64,000 bases of DNA from Imperialibacter sp040222385 (GCF_040222385.1 NZ_JAVKDF010000040.1:62001-126000); one strand, 5' to 3'. Counted from the first letter of the stretch, positions 27,803-35,844 are shown. Notes: generated from the sequence alone by a model not told the origin. Numbers and translations are program-made.

Positions 27803-27831
27803 AAAAAAGAGGACCTGTTAATCCTCTTTTT
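27803..27831 (-). terminator. Rho-independent terminator of the cys operon
   Basis: An inverted repeat AAGAGGA (27807-27813) / TCCTCTT (27822-27828), with an eight-base loop, overlaps the cysQ stop codon. On the minus strand it is followed by a T-rich tract (TTTTTATTTT). On the plus strand it is also followed by a T-run, so it could act in both directions, but no rightward gene ends here. Confidence 0.75.
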
Positions 27832-28600
27832 TTGCTTTTGCTATGAAAAAATTATTGAGCAATACCTCTTTGTTGTACCTAAGGGACTCGTTTGTTTTGT
27901 TGTCTATCACCGAGCCACCTGCTGCTTCCAGTACTGCCTGCGCTGCTGCTGTGTCCCATTCCATGGTAGGCCCGAAACGGGGATAAACATCGGCACCACC
28001 TTCCGCCAGCACCATAAACTTCAGCGAACTGCCCATTGATACTATTTCAGGCTTATCGTATTGACTGATAAACTCATGCGTCTCTTCGCTCATGTGAGAC
28101 CGGCTGGCCACTACTCGTACAGAGCCTAAGTATCCAGACGATTTTCCACCATCAAGCCGAGTCGTCTGACCTTTTTCTTCCAGAAAAGCTCCCTGGCCAA
28201 TGACTCCCCAATGCAACTTCTCCTGCACAGGCGTGTACACCACGCCTGCCACTAACTCAGTTTTGTTAACAAGGGCAATGTTGACTGTAAATTCACCGTT
28301 TCTCTTTATAAACTCCTTTGTGCCATCGAGAGGATCAACCAACCAGAAATGACCCCAGCCTGATCTTTCGCTGAAATCTATCCCTTTGCCTTCTTCACTC
28401 AACACCGGGATGCCGGTGTTCTCAAGATGTTTCATGATCACGTCATGAGCTGCCTTGTCGGCCTTCGTAAGTGGTGAGTTGTCGCCCTTGGTTTCCACAC
28501 CAAAATCTTCTGTGTCATAAATTTTGAGAATGGCCTTTCCACCTTCGATGGCTGCTTCTTTGGCTATACCTATCAGGCTCTTAATTTTAGTTTGCTCCAT
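27818..28600 (-). CDS. cysQ: 3'(2'),5'-bisphosphate nucleotidase
   Basis: The 260-residue inositol-monophosphatase-superfamily enzyme hydrolyses 3'-phosphoadenosine 5'-phosphate (PAP) to AMP, removing the by-product of PAPS-using reactions. It shows the metal-site motif WLVDPLDGTKEFIKRNGEF at about residues 87-105, an upstream EEGKG acidic site and the C-terminal WDTAAAQAVLEAAGG. Length and motifs match CysQ. Its start overlaps the cysN stop by one base. It is the last gene of the cysC-cysD-cysN-cysQ operon and is followed by a terminator that overlaps its stop. Confidence 0.9.
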   Translation of the reverse strand: MEQTKIKSLIGIAKEAAIEGGKAILKIYDTEDFGVETKGDNSPLTKADKAAHDVIMKHLENTGIPVLSEEGKGIDFSERSGWGHFWLVDPLDGTKEFIKRNGEFTVNIALVNKTELVAGVVYTPVQEKLHWGVIGQGAFLEEKGQTTRLDGGKSSGYLGSVRVVASRSHMSEETHEFISQYDKPEIVSMGSSLKFMVLAEGGADVYPRFGPTMEWDTAAAQAVLEAAGGSVIDNKTNESLRYNKEVLLNNFFIAKAKKED

Positions 28601-29862
28601 CAGATAATCATCCCCGCTGCAACGGTTTCGTTGGTGGCCTCGTCGACCAAAATGATACTGCCAGTGTTTCTGTTTCTCCTATAGGAATCTACCAATAGCG
28701 GTTTGGTCGTCCTGAGTTGAACCCTGGCTATTTCATTGGACTTGATGTCTTTGTCCTCCTCCATACGGTGGAGTGTGTTGATGTCCACTTTGTATTGCAC
28801 TTCCTTGATGATCGCTTTCACTTCATTGCTTGTGTGAAACAATGTGTACTTAGCTCTTGGCAATGGCCCTTTATTGTTCATCCAGCATAGCATTACATCT
28901 ATGTCCTGGACTGCTTTGGGTTGATTATTGTCACGCACGATCATGTCGCCACGGCTGATATCAATATCATCTTCCAGCGTCAAAGTAACCGACATAGGAG
29001 GAAACGCTTCTGCGATCGGGCCATCCGCCGTGTCGATCGATTTGATTTTCGAAGTAAGGCCTGATGGCAACACTGTTACAGCATCCCCAGGCTTGAAAAT
29101 GCCGCCAGAAACCCTGCCGGCATAGCCTCTGTAGTCATGATATTCATCAGAATGAGGGCGTATGACCGTCTGCACAGGGAAACGACAATCGATATGATTT
29201 TCGTCGCTGGCGATGTGGATTGTTTCCAGCTCGTGGAGTAGCGTTCCGCCGTGAAACCAGGGAGTCTTCTCCGACTTGTTTACTACGTTGTCGCCGTGAA
29301 GGGCACTAATAGGAATAAACCTGATGTCTTTCACATCGAGTTTGGCCGCAAAATCTTCATACTGCTTCACCACCTTGTCGTAGGCTTCCTCGGAGTAGTC
29401 GACAAGATCCATTTTATTCACACATACTATAATGTGTGGGATTTGCAGGAGGGAGGCAATAAAACTGTGACGGCAGGTTTGCTCAATCACCCCTTTTCGG
29501 GCATCTACCAGAATAAGTGCCAGGTTGGCCGTAGATGCGCCAGTCACCATGTTACGGGTGTACTGGATGTGTCCGGGCGTATCGGCAATAATGAATTTCC
29601 TTTTTGGAGTAGCAAAGTACCTGTAAGCTACGTCTATCGTGATTCCCTGCTCTCTTTCATCCTTCAAGCCGTCAGTCAAAAGCGAAAGGTCCACGTGACC
29701 AAGTCCCTTTTTCTTGCTGGAGTTCTCGACTGAAAGTAGCTGGTCTTCAAAAATCGATTTTGAGTCAAAAAGCAACCTTCCTATCAAGGTACTTTTCCCG
29801 TCGTCTACACTTCCGGCTGTGGTAAACCGGAGCAGTTCCATGTCCAAATATCCGTCTGACAT
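28600..29862 (-). CDS. cysN: Sulfate adenylyltransferase subunit 1 (GTPase)
   Basis: The 420-residue translation-factor-like GTPase regulates ATP sulfurylase, which makes adenylyl sulfate (APS). G-motifs visible are GSVDDGKSTLIGRLLFDS (G1), ADTPGHIQYTRNM (G3) and CVNKMDLVD (G4), followed by EF-Tu domain II/III-like sequence. It is near family length (about 420-475) and lacks a fused APS kinase domain, which instead is encoded separately by cysC. It starts ten bases after the cysD stop. Confidence 0.93.
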   Translation of the reverse strand: MSDGYLDMELLRFTTAGSVDDGKSTLIGRLLFDSKSIFEDQLLSVENSSKKKGLGHVDLSLLTDGLKDEREQGITIDVAYRYFATPKRKFIIADTPGHIQYTRNMVTGASTANLALILVDARKGVIEQTCRHSFIASLLQIPHIIVCVNKMDLVDYSEEAYDKVVKQYEDFAAKLDVKDIRFIPISALHGDNVVNKSEKTPWFHGGTLLHELETIHIASDENHIDCRFPVQTVIRPHSDEYHDYRGYAGRVSGGIFKPGDAVTVLPSGLTSKIKSIDTADGPIAEAFPPMSVTLTLEDDIDISRGDMIVRDNNQPKAVQDIDVMLCWMNNKGPLPRAKYTLFHTSNEVKAIIKEVQYKVDINTLHRMEEDKDIKSNEIARVQLRTTKPLLVDSYRRNRNTGSIILVDEATNETVAAGMII

Positions 29863-29872
29863 TATCTTCTAA

Positions 29873-30778
29873 TTAAAAATAGCCTTCTTTCTTTCTGTCT
29901 TCCATAGCGGTTTCAGATCGCTTATCATCCGATCTGTTGCCTCTTTCTGTCTGCCTTAGCGCCGACACCTCAAATACAATCTTCTCCAGCGTATCGGCAT
30001 CAGACTCTATACCGCCGGTGATCGTGATATCGCCCAGCGTTCTGAACCTGATCTTCTTCTTTTCAATTTTTTCTCCTTCACGAAGCTGCGTGAACTCTGA
30101 TTTGGGCAACCATGTACCGTCACGCCTGATTACCTCTCTTTCATGGGCAATGTATAGCGAAGGTATATCGATGTTTTCTGACAAAATATATTGCCAAACG
30201 TCCATCTCAGTCCAGTTGCTGATAGGGAATACTCTGAAGTGCTCTCCCTGGTTCTTCTTGCCATTGAATAGGTTCCAAAGTTCCGGGCGCTGATTTTTTG
30301 GATCCCACTGACCAAACTCATCTCTATGTGAGAAAAAGCGCTCCTTGGCACGAGCCTTTTCTTCGTCTCTTCTGGCACCTCCCATCAGGGCATCAAACTT
30401 ATTTTCTTCGATAGAGTCCAGTAAGGTGGTAATCTGCAACCAGTTGCGGCTGGCATTTTTTCCGGTTTCTTCCCGAACCCGACCAGCATCAATAGACTTC
30501 TGCACAGATGCCACCACCAAATTTACCCCTAGCTCCTCCACTAGATTGTCCCGGAAGCTTATCGTTTCAGGGAAATTGTGACCCGTGTCGATGTGAACGA
30601 GAGGAAATGGGATTTTGGCCGGCCAGAAAGCTTTTCTGGCCAAATGCGTCACCACTATAGAGTCTTTCCCTCCGGAGAAAAGTATCCCGGGGTTTTCAAA
30701 TTGAGCAAAAACCTCTCTGATGATAAAGATGGATTCTGCTTCCAGTTCCTTCAGGTGAGTAAGATTGTACCTCGCCAT
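29873..30778 (-). CDS. cysD: Sulfate adenylyltransferase subunit 2
   Basis: The 301-residue catalytic subunit of ATP sulfurylase belongs to the PAPS-reductase-like ATP-pyrophosphatase family. It shows the PP-loop FSGGKDSIVVTHLARKAF at about residue 34, HIDTGHNFPET, and the FPISNWTEMDVWQYI segment conserved in CysD. Length matches CysD (about 302). It couples ATP and sulfate to form APS with GTP hydrolysis by CysN. Its start overlaps the cysC stop by one base (TAATG), giving a tight translational chain. Confidence 0.94.
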   Translation of the reverse strand: MARYNLTHLKELEAESIFIIREVFAQFENPGILFSGGKDSIVVTHLARKAFWPAKIPFPLVHIDTGHNFPETISFRDNLVEELGVNLVVASVQKSIDAGRVREETGKNASRNWLQITTLLDSIEENKFDALMGGARRDEEKARAKERFFSHRDEFGQWDPKNQRPELWNLFNGKKNQGEHFRVFPISNWTEMDVWQYILSENIDIPSLYIAHEREVIRRDGTWLPKSEFTQLREGEKIEKKKIRFRTLGDITITGGIESDADTLEKIVFEVSALRQTERGNRSDDKRSETAMEDRKKEGYF

Positions 30779-31386
30779 TAATTTTTAATTTTTTTCAAAA
30801 CTACTTCCAAAATCTTTTTTGTGCACACTTCCAGCGACTCTTCGTTGGTTTTTACTACCACATCTGCACTTTTGGGCTTCTCAAAAGGTGAGTCGATCCC
30901 GGTAAAGTTCTTGATTTTCCCTTCTCTAGCCTTTTTATAAAGCCCTTTCACATCTCTTTGCTCGCACACTTCCAGCGGACAATCGACAAATACTTCTATA
31001 AAGTTATCCGCCCCAGCCAGGTCTTTGGCCTGCTTTCGATCATCAATAAACGGCGAGATAAATGCCGTGAGCACAATAGTGCCCGAATCGATGAAAAGCT
31101 TCGATACCTCACCAATGCGGCGGATGTTCTCTTTGCGTGCGTCATCACCAAAATCCAGGTCTTTGTTGAGGCCTGACCTAATATTGTCTCCGTCGAGAAT
31201 GTAAGTATTAAGCCCCTGGGTAAAAAGAGCCTTTTCCACTTCACTGGCTAATGTTGACTTGCCGGAACCCGACAAGCCAGTTAACCAAACCAGCACGGGT
31301 CTGTAGCCATTTCGCTCTACTCTGTCAACATGAGTGATACTGTGCTTGTGCGGAATTATATTTTCTGAAACCGAATCAGCAGACAT
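30778..31386 (-). CDS. cysC: Adenylylsulfate kinase
   Basis: The 202-residue APS kinase phosphorylates APS at 3' to give PAPS. It shows the P-loop LTGLSGSGKSTLA at about residues 34-46, the DGDNIRSGLNKDL segment that binds APS, IVLTAFISPF, and a lid region ending GIDSPFEKP. It is the first gene of the operon, about 55 bases after the predicted transcript start, and is transcribed leftward with cysD, cysN and cysQ. Together with CysQ these genes point to making and recycling PAPS, which sulfotransferases or a reductase would use. Neither is visible in the window. Confidence 0.94.
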   Translation of the reverse strand: MSADSVSENIIPHKHSITHVDRVERNGYRPVLVWLTGLSGSGKSTLASEVEKALFTQGLNTYILDGDNIRSGLNKDLDFGDDARKENIRRIGEVSKLFIDSGTIVLTAFISPFIDDRKQAKDLAGADNFIEVFVDCPLEVCEQRDVKGLYKKAREGKIKNFTGIDSPFEKPKSADVVVKTNEESLEVCTKKILEVVLKKIKN

Positions 31387-31447
31387 ATTTGAAGCCGGAA
31401 AAATGAATTAACTATATTCTCTATTGGGTTAGTATAGAATTGAGGCA

Positions 31448-31477
31448 CAAAGATAATTGAAGGTTTCCCGAAAACAA
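31448..31477 (-). promoter_or_regulatory. Promoter of the cysCDNQ operon (Bacteroidota type)
   Basis: On the minus strand a TTG (31475-31477) is followed after 19 bases by TATCTTTG (31448-31455), matching the Bacteroidota -33/-7 arrangement (TTG-N19-TAnnTTTG). It implies a transcript start near 31441, about 55 bases before the cysC ATG at 31386. The leader contains no riboswitch I recognise. Confidence 0.65.
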
Positions 31478-31495
31478 GATGAAAACCCCCATAAA

Positions 31496-31520
31496 CCAAT
31501 AAAGGGCCGTGAAGGCCCTC
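31496..31520 (-). terminator. Terminator of the sigma/DUF4097 operon
   Basis: The inverted repeat AGGGCC (31503-31508) / GGCCCT (31514-31519) is followed on the minus strand by TTTATTGG. It lies 28 bases beyond the stop of the last DUF4097 gene, just upstream of the cys promoter, so it probably insulates the two operons. Confidence 0.65.
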
Positions 31521-31546
31521 TATCAATGCTTATCAATGTAAATGTG

Positions 31547-32215
31547 CTACAGTCTCCGAAGAAGTATGTCTCCACTGATCGACTTGAGCTGAAGGTTCTT
31601 CCCTCCGTTGTTCAGTTTGGCGTCCAGCTTTACTCCGACAATCTCTTTCAGCCCCTTCCCGCCATCAAGGTACTCGAAGGTCAGGTCGCTATAGATGTCG
31701 CCAGAAATAGTTGACGCCTTCAACGAAACGTTTTGTGAGGCTGGCAGCTTGATGTCTACATCACCAGAGATGGTCTCAAGGGTCAGCTCACCGCCTTCAA
31801 AGGTAGTTTCAATGTCGGCGCTGATGCTTTTCACAGCTATGTCAACCCCTTTTGGTAACCACACCTCTACTGTCATAGTGGGGCTGGAACAGTAGCAGTT
31901 TTCACGACCACCTCTTTGCTTTTTCCAGTAGTCTTCAAACTGTTGTTTCTTCATGTAGATGCTCACCGCCGAGGTAGTATTGTCTACGCTGATCGTAAAC
32001 TCAGGAGTGGGCCAGTCTTCTTTTTCCTCCACACTTAACACTGCCTTTGCTTCCTGTTGATCCCAGTGATTAATCTTTATCACCGACGAGAAATCAAACT
32101 CAAGGTATATCTTCTGGCCTGCTCTCACCGGGCTATTGGCTTCGGTGGTGTATTGGGCCAGGAGGGAGGTCATACTTCCCAGAAACATGACCAAACCCAT
32201 TGTTATGGCTTTCAT
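31547..32215 (-). CDS. DUF4097-type exported protein (second of pair)
   Basis: The 222-residue protein has a signal peptide (AITMGLVMFLGSMTSLLAQ) and a right-handed beta-helix-like repeat region. The repeats read ISADIETT, ISGDVDIKL and ISGDIYSDL, closing with ISGDILLRR. This SGDI periodicity is the DUF4097 (PF13349) signature seen in Bacteroidota genes downstream of ECF sigma/anti-sigma pairs; the molecular role is unknown. It lies seven bases after a paralogue and ends before a terminator. The product is probably periplasmic or outer-membrane attached. Confidence 0.75.
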   Translation of the reverse strand: MKAITMGLVMFLGSMTSLLAQYTTEANSPVRAGQKIYLEFDFSSVIKINHWDQQEAKAVLSVEEKEDWPTPEFTISVDNTTSAVSIYMKKQQFEDYWKKQRGGRENCYCSSPTMTVEVWLPKGVDIAVKSISADIETTFEGGELTLETISGDVDIKLPASQNVSLKASTISGDIYSDLTFEYLDGGKGLKEIVGVKLDAKLNNGGKNLQLKSISGDILLRRL

Positions 32216-32222
32216 GGCTGAA

Positions 32223-33083
32223 TTATTTCTTCCTTAGAAAAATATCACCACTTACCGCCCGGAGCGATATTTCAACACCGCCGCCGTTGAATGTTGGGTT
32301 GGCATTCATGCCTCCCCACGACTTGAGGCCTTCCTTTTCAGCGAATTTCAAGTCAAGATCTGTGTATATTTCTCCTGACACTACGCTCAGCTTGAAATTT
32401 ACTTTGGCATCGGAGGGCATGGTAATATCAATGTCGCCGCTGGTGGCTGCAAGCGAAGTTGGCTTAGTCGCATTCATTTTGGTAAAGACTATATTGATGT
32501 CTCCACTCACTGTGTTTGCCACTATCGGGCCCGATACGTCGGTCAAGATGATGTCGGAGTTTTTCGACTGCACATTAACTTCGCCACTAAGACCCTTCAC
32601 CACAAAGTCTCCCCCTCCGTGCCATGATTCTTGCTCATAGGAGAGCCCCATCGCAGTTGGCATTTTGATGATGTAATCAGAGTCGCTGGCCGCTTTGCCT
32701 GCTCCTGAAAGCAAGATGACATTCCCTTCCGTCTTGATATTTAACCCTATCTCCGTGTTGTCGGGCCCGGTGGCTGAAAGTGGTTTCAGCCCTTTGGCCT
32801 TTTCCGGAATTCCTTCATAGTCGAGAGCCGTGATGACCAACTCCGTCCCCGAATACGCCTCAAAGCTAATATCGGTTTGTAGGTTGGACACTTTCAGTGT
32901 GTACTGCTCTGGAGAGCCTGGAACCTTAAATTTGAATTCCTTGGTTTGGCCTTCTCTCTCACCGAAGGGGCTCATGTCTCGTCTGTCGACCTTGGCCAGC
33001 CTCGCCAGTTCCTGAGATTTTGCTGGAAGCTGACTAACCATTGTCAGCGCCAACACTGCTGTAAATAATTTGATTGTTTTCAT
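32223..33083 (-). CDS. DUF4097-type exported protein (first of pair)
   Basis: The 286-residue protein has a signal peptide (LFTAVLALTMVSQLPAKSQ) and beta-helix-like repeats: LSGEVNVQS, VSGPIVANT, VSGDINIVF, TSGDIDITM, VSGEIYTDL, and the terminal VSGDIFLRKK. It belongs to the same family as the following 222-residue protein and ends in the same type of motif, consistent with tandem duplication. It lies 38 bases downstream of the anti-sigma gene on the same strand, so it is probably controlled by the sigma factor pair. Function unknown. Confidence 0.75.
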   Translation of the reverse strand: MKTIKLFTAVLALTMVSQLPAKSQELARLAKVDRRDMSPFGEREGQTKEFKFKVPGSPEQYTLKVSNLQTDISFEAYSGTELVITALDYEGIPEKAKGLKPLSATGPDNTEIGLNIKTEGNVILLSGAGKAASDSDYIIKMPTAMGLSYEQESWHGGGDFVVKGLSGEVNVQSKNSDIILTDVSGPIVANTVSGDINIVFTKMNATKPTSLAATSGDIDITMPSDAKVNFKLSVVSGEIYTDLDLKFAEKEGLKSWGGMNANPTFNGGGVEISLRAVSGDIFLRKK

Positions 33084-33121
33084 TGTCCTTTATTTTTTAT
33101 GCTTATCAATTATTGAATGCT

Positions 33122-33919
33122 TTATATCAATACTTCTATGCCCAACTGGGCTTGTTTTCTCACTTCAGGTAGCGTCTCTGTGTTGTCAATCAGCGATTTC
33201 AACTTGTTCACCGCACTCTTTTCTTCGAGTTCCACCATCATGTTGATGAGGGAGATCTGAACAATCGGCTCCGTCTGAAATTCCAGGGAGCGAACCAGCT
33301 CGGCTCTCACTGTGCTGTTGGCAGTGGCAAACTTCTGCAAAGCATTGGCTGCCGCCAGCCGCACATTGGGGCTGGCATCGGTATTCAGTGTGGTCACCAG
33401 TGCTTCGATGAGTTTTGGGTCAACCTTGTTGTAGCTTTCGACCTGACTCACCGCCTGTATTCGTTCGCTTGGGTGTTGCGCTTTCAGATTGGCTAACATG
33501 AGCATTTCTTTTATTTCGCCAATCTCTTCCTTCATTTCGGCTACCTGATTGTTATCGGTTACTTGCGGCTCACCTTTATTTCCCCACCAATAACCCATGG
33601 CTACCAGCAACACCGCTGCAGCCACTCTCGACATGGTTTGCCAGGAGAAGAGAAACGCTTGTCTCGCTTTCGGACTTGAATGCAAGCCTTTCTTCTCCTC
33701 CTCAATCATGGCAAACACATCCTTTTTGAGTTTTTGGCCCGGTTGAGCTGGCTTCACCAGAGAAAACTCTTGTTCCAGCTTCAATTCCTGCTCATAGGCC
33801 TGTCTACAACTTTCACACTCATCAAGGTGAAGCTTCACTGCTTCCTCCTGATTTTTTGAAAGCATTCCGCTGATGTACTCCGGCAAAAGCTCCTCTATAT
33901 GTTTGTTAGTTTTCTGCAT
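33122..33919 (-). CDS. Zinc-finger anti-sigma factor with helical repeat C-terminus
   Basis: The 265-residue protein has a cytoplasmic zf-HC2-type anti-sigma domain at the N-terminus (HLDECESCRQAYE, the HxxxCxxC pattern, about residues 26-38). A transmembrane helix follows at about 89-107 (MSRVAAAVLLVAMGYWW). The periplasmic region continues with HEAT-like alpha repeats such as SPNVRLAAANALQKFA and LPEVRKQAQLGIEVLI. The repeats suggest a protein-protein sensor, an inference. The start overlaps the sigma gene by 14 bases, so both are co-translated, as expected of a cognate pair. Confidence 0.8.
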   Translation of the reverse strand: MQKTNKHIEELLPEYISGMLSKNQEEAVKLHLDECESCRQAYEQELKLEQEFSLVKPAQPGQKLKKDVFAMIEEEKKGLHSSPKARQAFLFSWQTMSRVAAAVLLVAMGYWWGNKGEPQVTDNNQVAEMKEEIGEIKEMLMLANLKAQHPSERIQAVSQVESYNKVDPKLIEALVTTLNTDASPNVRLAAANALQKFATANSTVRAELVRSLEFQTEPIVQISLINMMVELEEKSAVNKLKSLIDNTETLPEVRKQAQLGIEVLI

Positions 33920-34448
33920 GATTGAAATATATTTCTCTCAGTTGCTGGATGGCCCGGTGCATTTGCACCTTGATATTGCCAACCGTAGTATTTCTTATTT
34001 CTGCTATCTCTTCGTACTTCATTCCTTCCAGTTTACCAAGCACAATCAGCTCCCTCTTTTCCTCCGGCATTTTGTCGAGCGCCTGGAAAAGTACCGACTC
34101 CCGTTCCCTGGTTATTTCGTCTTCCTCATCGCTATGATGCAGGTCGGCGACATCTTCTACCTTCTTAAAATCGTCAGTGAGCTGCTTGTTCTTCCTGTAG
34201 TGATCGTGATGCACATTGCGGGCCATTTGATACACCCAGGTTTTAAATTTGTATTCCGGGTTAAATGACTTGCGGTACTTCATTAGCCGCATGAACACGT
34301 TCTGCACCAAATCGTCGCTTACATCCTGATCGAAGGTCATGCGGAGAAAGAAATTGTACAGCCGTACCTGGTACCGCTCAAAGAGGTCTTTCAAATGATC
34401 CAGGTCATCGTTCTGCACCTGAACCATCAGCCACTCGTCAGTTATCAT
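33906..34448 (-). CDS. ECF-type RNA polymerase sigma factor
   Basis: The 180-residue sigma-70-family protein has sigma-2 (LYNFFLRMTFDQDVSDDLVQ, KTWVYQMARN) and sigma-4 helix-turn-helix (LGKLEGMKYEEIAEIRNTTVGNIKVQMHRA) regions, with no region 1 or 3. This matches Bacteroidota ECF factors. I start it at ATG 34448; the upstream frame begins at a TTG and would add ten residues. A 13-base palindrome (34498-34510) lies about 50 bases upstream and may be a regulator site. It probably directs its own operon (anti-sigma and two DUF4097 genes). Confidence 0.88.
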   Translation of the reverse strand: MITDEWLMVQVQNDDLDHLKDLFERYQVRLYNFFLRMTFDQDVSDDLVQNVFMRLMKYRKSFNPEYKFKTWVYQMARNVHHDHYRKNKQLTDDFKKVEDVADLHHSDEEDEITRERESVLFQALDKMPEEKRELIVLGKLEGMKYEEIAEIRNTTVGNIKVQMHRAIQQLREIYFNHAEN

Positions 34449-34761
34449 CTCCACAGTTTTGGTCAGGCGATTTTGCAAGCTTTTCCGATCGATTTGGTTT
34501 GGTTACCAAAAAAGGTACGGAAGGTTACAGGAGGGAAAAAGATTTATTTGGGAAAGTTGGAAATACCCGACTTGAGGATATAAGAAAAATAGGAATAGAT
34601 TGATATGAAGGAATTTACAGTAAGTGGCGGTTTGGAGTTGTGCCTTTGCATCAAAAAAAGACTGCGTTAAGATAAAGCGATCTATTGCCATGGCTTTGGC
34701 CGGTGTGAAGACATACCGTTAAACTAGATATGTATTTAGTTTAGCTTGCTGTCCTTCCCTA
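34449..34761. other. 313-base gap upstream of the sigma gene
   Basis: No gene is supported here. It holds a TTTGGT/ACCAAA palindrome (34498-34510) close to a TACCTTTT element on the minus strand (34509-34516), plus an AT-rich inverted repeat TAAACTA/TAGTTTA near 34722-34745 that lacks a T-run. Small frames in this stretch lack coding character. Confidence 0.45.
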
Positions 34762-35409
34762 TCATTCTAGCCTAACAGTCCTGATTTCCAGGCTGCTCAT
34801 TGACCAGCTTTCATCGCAGGCCGGATAGTCGGTATTGGTTTGCACCAAGCGGTCATAAAACTGAAAGAAGGCTGTCTTACTAGTGTGTGCTATAGTCTTT
34901 GTTATTTGATACACGCTGGTTCCGTCAGACAGATCAGCTCTATGACACAAGCCTGGTAAAAAATAACTGGCGCCTGTTCTGGGATTGCTGAAGTCGGGGA
35001 AGCGCTTTGGGTAGGATTGAAAAAGACAGTATGTGCTTACGCAAGGGCTATTGGAAAAAGTGACATCCATGATACGAGCGTCGTCAAGTTCCATATACCA
35101 CCGATCCGGCCCATCGTCTCCACCCGCATTGCCGTCCCAGGAATCGTGCAACAACAAAGTAAAGCTTACCTCCAGAAAATCATGCTTCGGAAGATCCGAG
35201 AGGTCGAGACTAAAACCATCTCTGTTATACGGGCCAACAACCCCATCCCCGTTAAATTCAAAATATTTACCTCCTTCGATATCACCCAATTCGGTTTGGT
35301 CAAACTGGTTGGTGTATATCAATTCAGTTAATTCCTCCTTAGGTTGGCATTTAACCAGCAGAATTAGAGTCGAGAAAAGAAGGGTGGCTTTAATGCCGTT
35401 TAACAACAT
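34762..35409 (-). CDS. Lipoprotein of unknown function with DSWDGN motif (paralogue 2)
   Basis: The 215-residue protein has a lipobox (ILLVKC, Cys21). The mature part repeats the layout of the 16.3-16.9 kb lipoprotein: LLLHDSWDGN, GPDRWYM, DVTFSN, QSYP, then a NPRTGASY region and ACDESWSMSSLEIRTVRL near the end. The four non-lipid cysteines are in matching positions (CVSTYC, LCHR, ACDESW), suggesting conserved disulfides. Neighbours here are a sigma operon and an SCP2 gene, unlike the polysaccharide island copy, so the family is dispersed rather than tied to one locus. I cannot assign a function. Confidence 0.72.
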   Translation of the reverse strand: MLLNGIKATLLFSTLILLVKCQPKEELTELIYTNQFDQTELGDIEGGKYFEFNGDGVVGPYNRDGFSLDLSDLPKHDFLEVSFTLLLHDSWDGNAGGDDGPDRWYMELDDARIMDVTFSNSPCVSTYCLFQSYPKRFPDFSNPRTGASYFLPGLCHRADLSDGTSVYQITKTIAHTSKTAFFQFYDRLVQTNTDYPACDESWSMSSLEIRTVRLE

Positions 35410-35505
35410 AGGTGCTCATTCTAGATTACAACGATAAGTTCGTTTCAATATAAAAGTCTATTCAGGAAAGTACTAGGTTCAAATCCCTCCCGCTGCTTTG
35501 GCTGC

Positions 35506-35844
35506 CTAAAACAGCCGCCTAAACAGCTTCGTAAACTTCAGCATCTCGTTCAGATCACTGACCTTGATTTTACCCATCATGAAGGCCATTTCGGCGCTGC
35601 GCTTTCCCAGCTCAATTTCTTCATACACAGCATCGCTTGTCTTTATCGTGCATTTGGCTTCGCCCTCCAGTCCCTGGCTGACACGGCAGGCTCCTTTTTC
35701 TATTACTGCGGTAAATTGCCCACCATTCTTTCCTTCAATATCAAAGTGAAATACCGTTTCAAATCCTTCTTCCAATTTTTCAGGCCTGAAGCGATCCTGT
35801 AGTGACAAAACTATTTCCCGTGCTATCTCTGGTTTGGTTTCCAT
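35506..35844 (-). CDS. SCP2 sterol-binding-domain protein
   Basis: The 112-residue single-domain protein resembles the SCP2 lipid-binding family (PF02036). It shows FETVFHFDIEGKNGGQFTAV and KCTIKTSDAVYEEIELGKRS, and ends MMGKIKVSDLNEMLKFTKLF, the helical end that closes the lipid pocket. The start is ATG 35844, preferred to a frame from 35898 that adds a basic leader. It lies next to the fadJ gene (same strand), so a role in fatty-acyl or lipid handling is plausible. A hairpin (GGCTG/CAGCC) overlaps its stop but lacks a T-run. Confidence 0.8.
   Translation of the reverse strand: METKPEIAREIVLSLQDRFRPEKLEEGFETVFHFDIEGKNGGQFTAVIEKGACRVSQGLEGEAKCTIKTSDAVYEEIELGKRSAEMAFMMGKIKVSDLNEMLKFTKLFRRLF

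Noticed and set aside
28600..29862. cysN as a CysN/CysC (NodQ-type) fusion
   Set aside because: The frame ends at 420 residues with no kinase P-loop after the GTPase; cysC is separate.
34503..34691. 62-codon minus-strand frame upstream of the sigma gene
   Set aside because: Phe/Leu-rich with no conserved pattern, AT-rich context, no coupling to neighbours.
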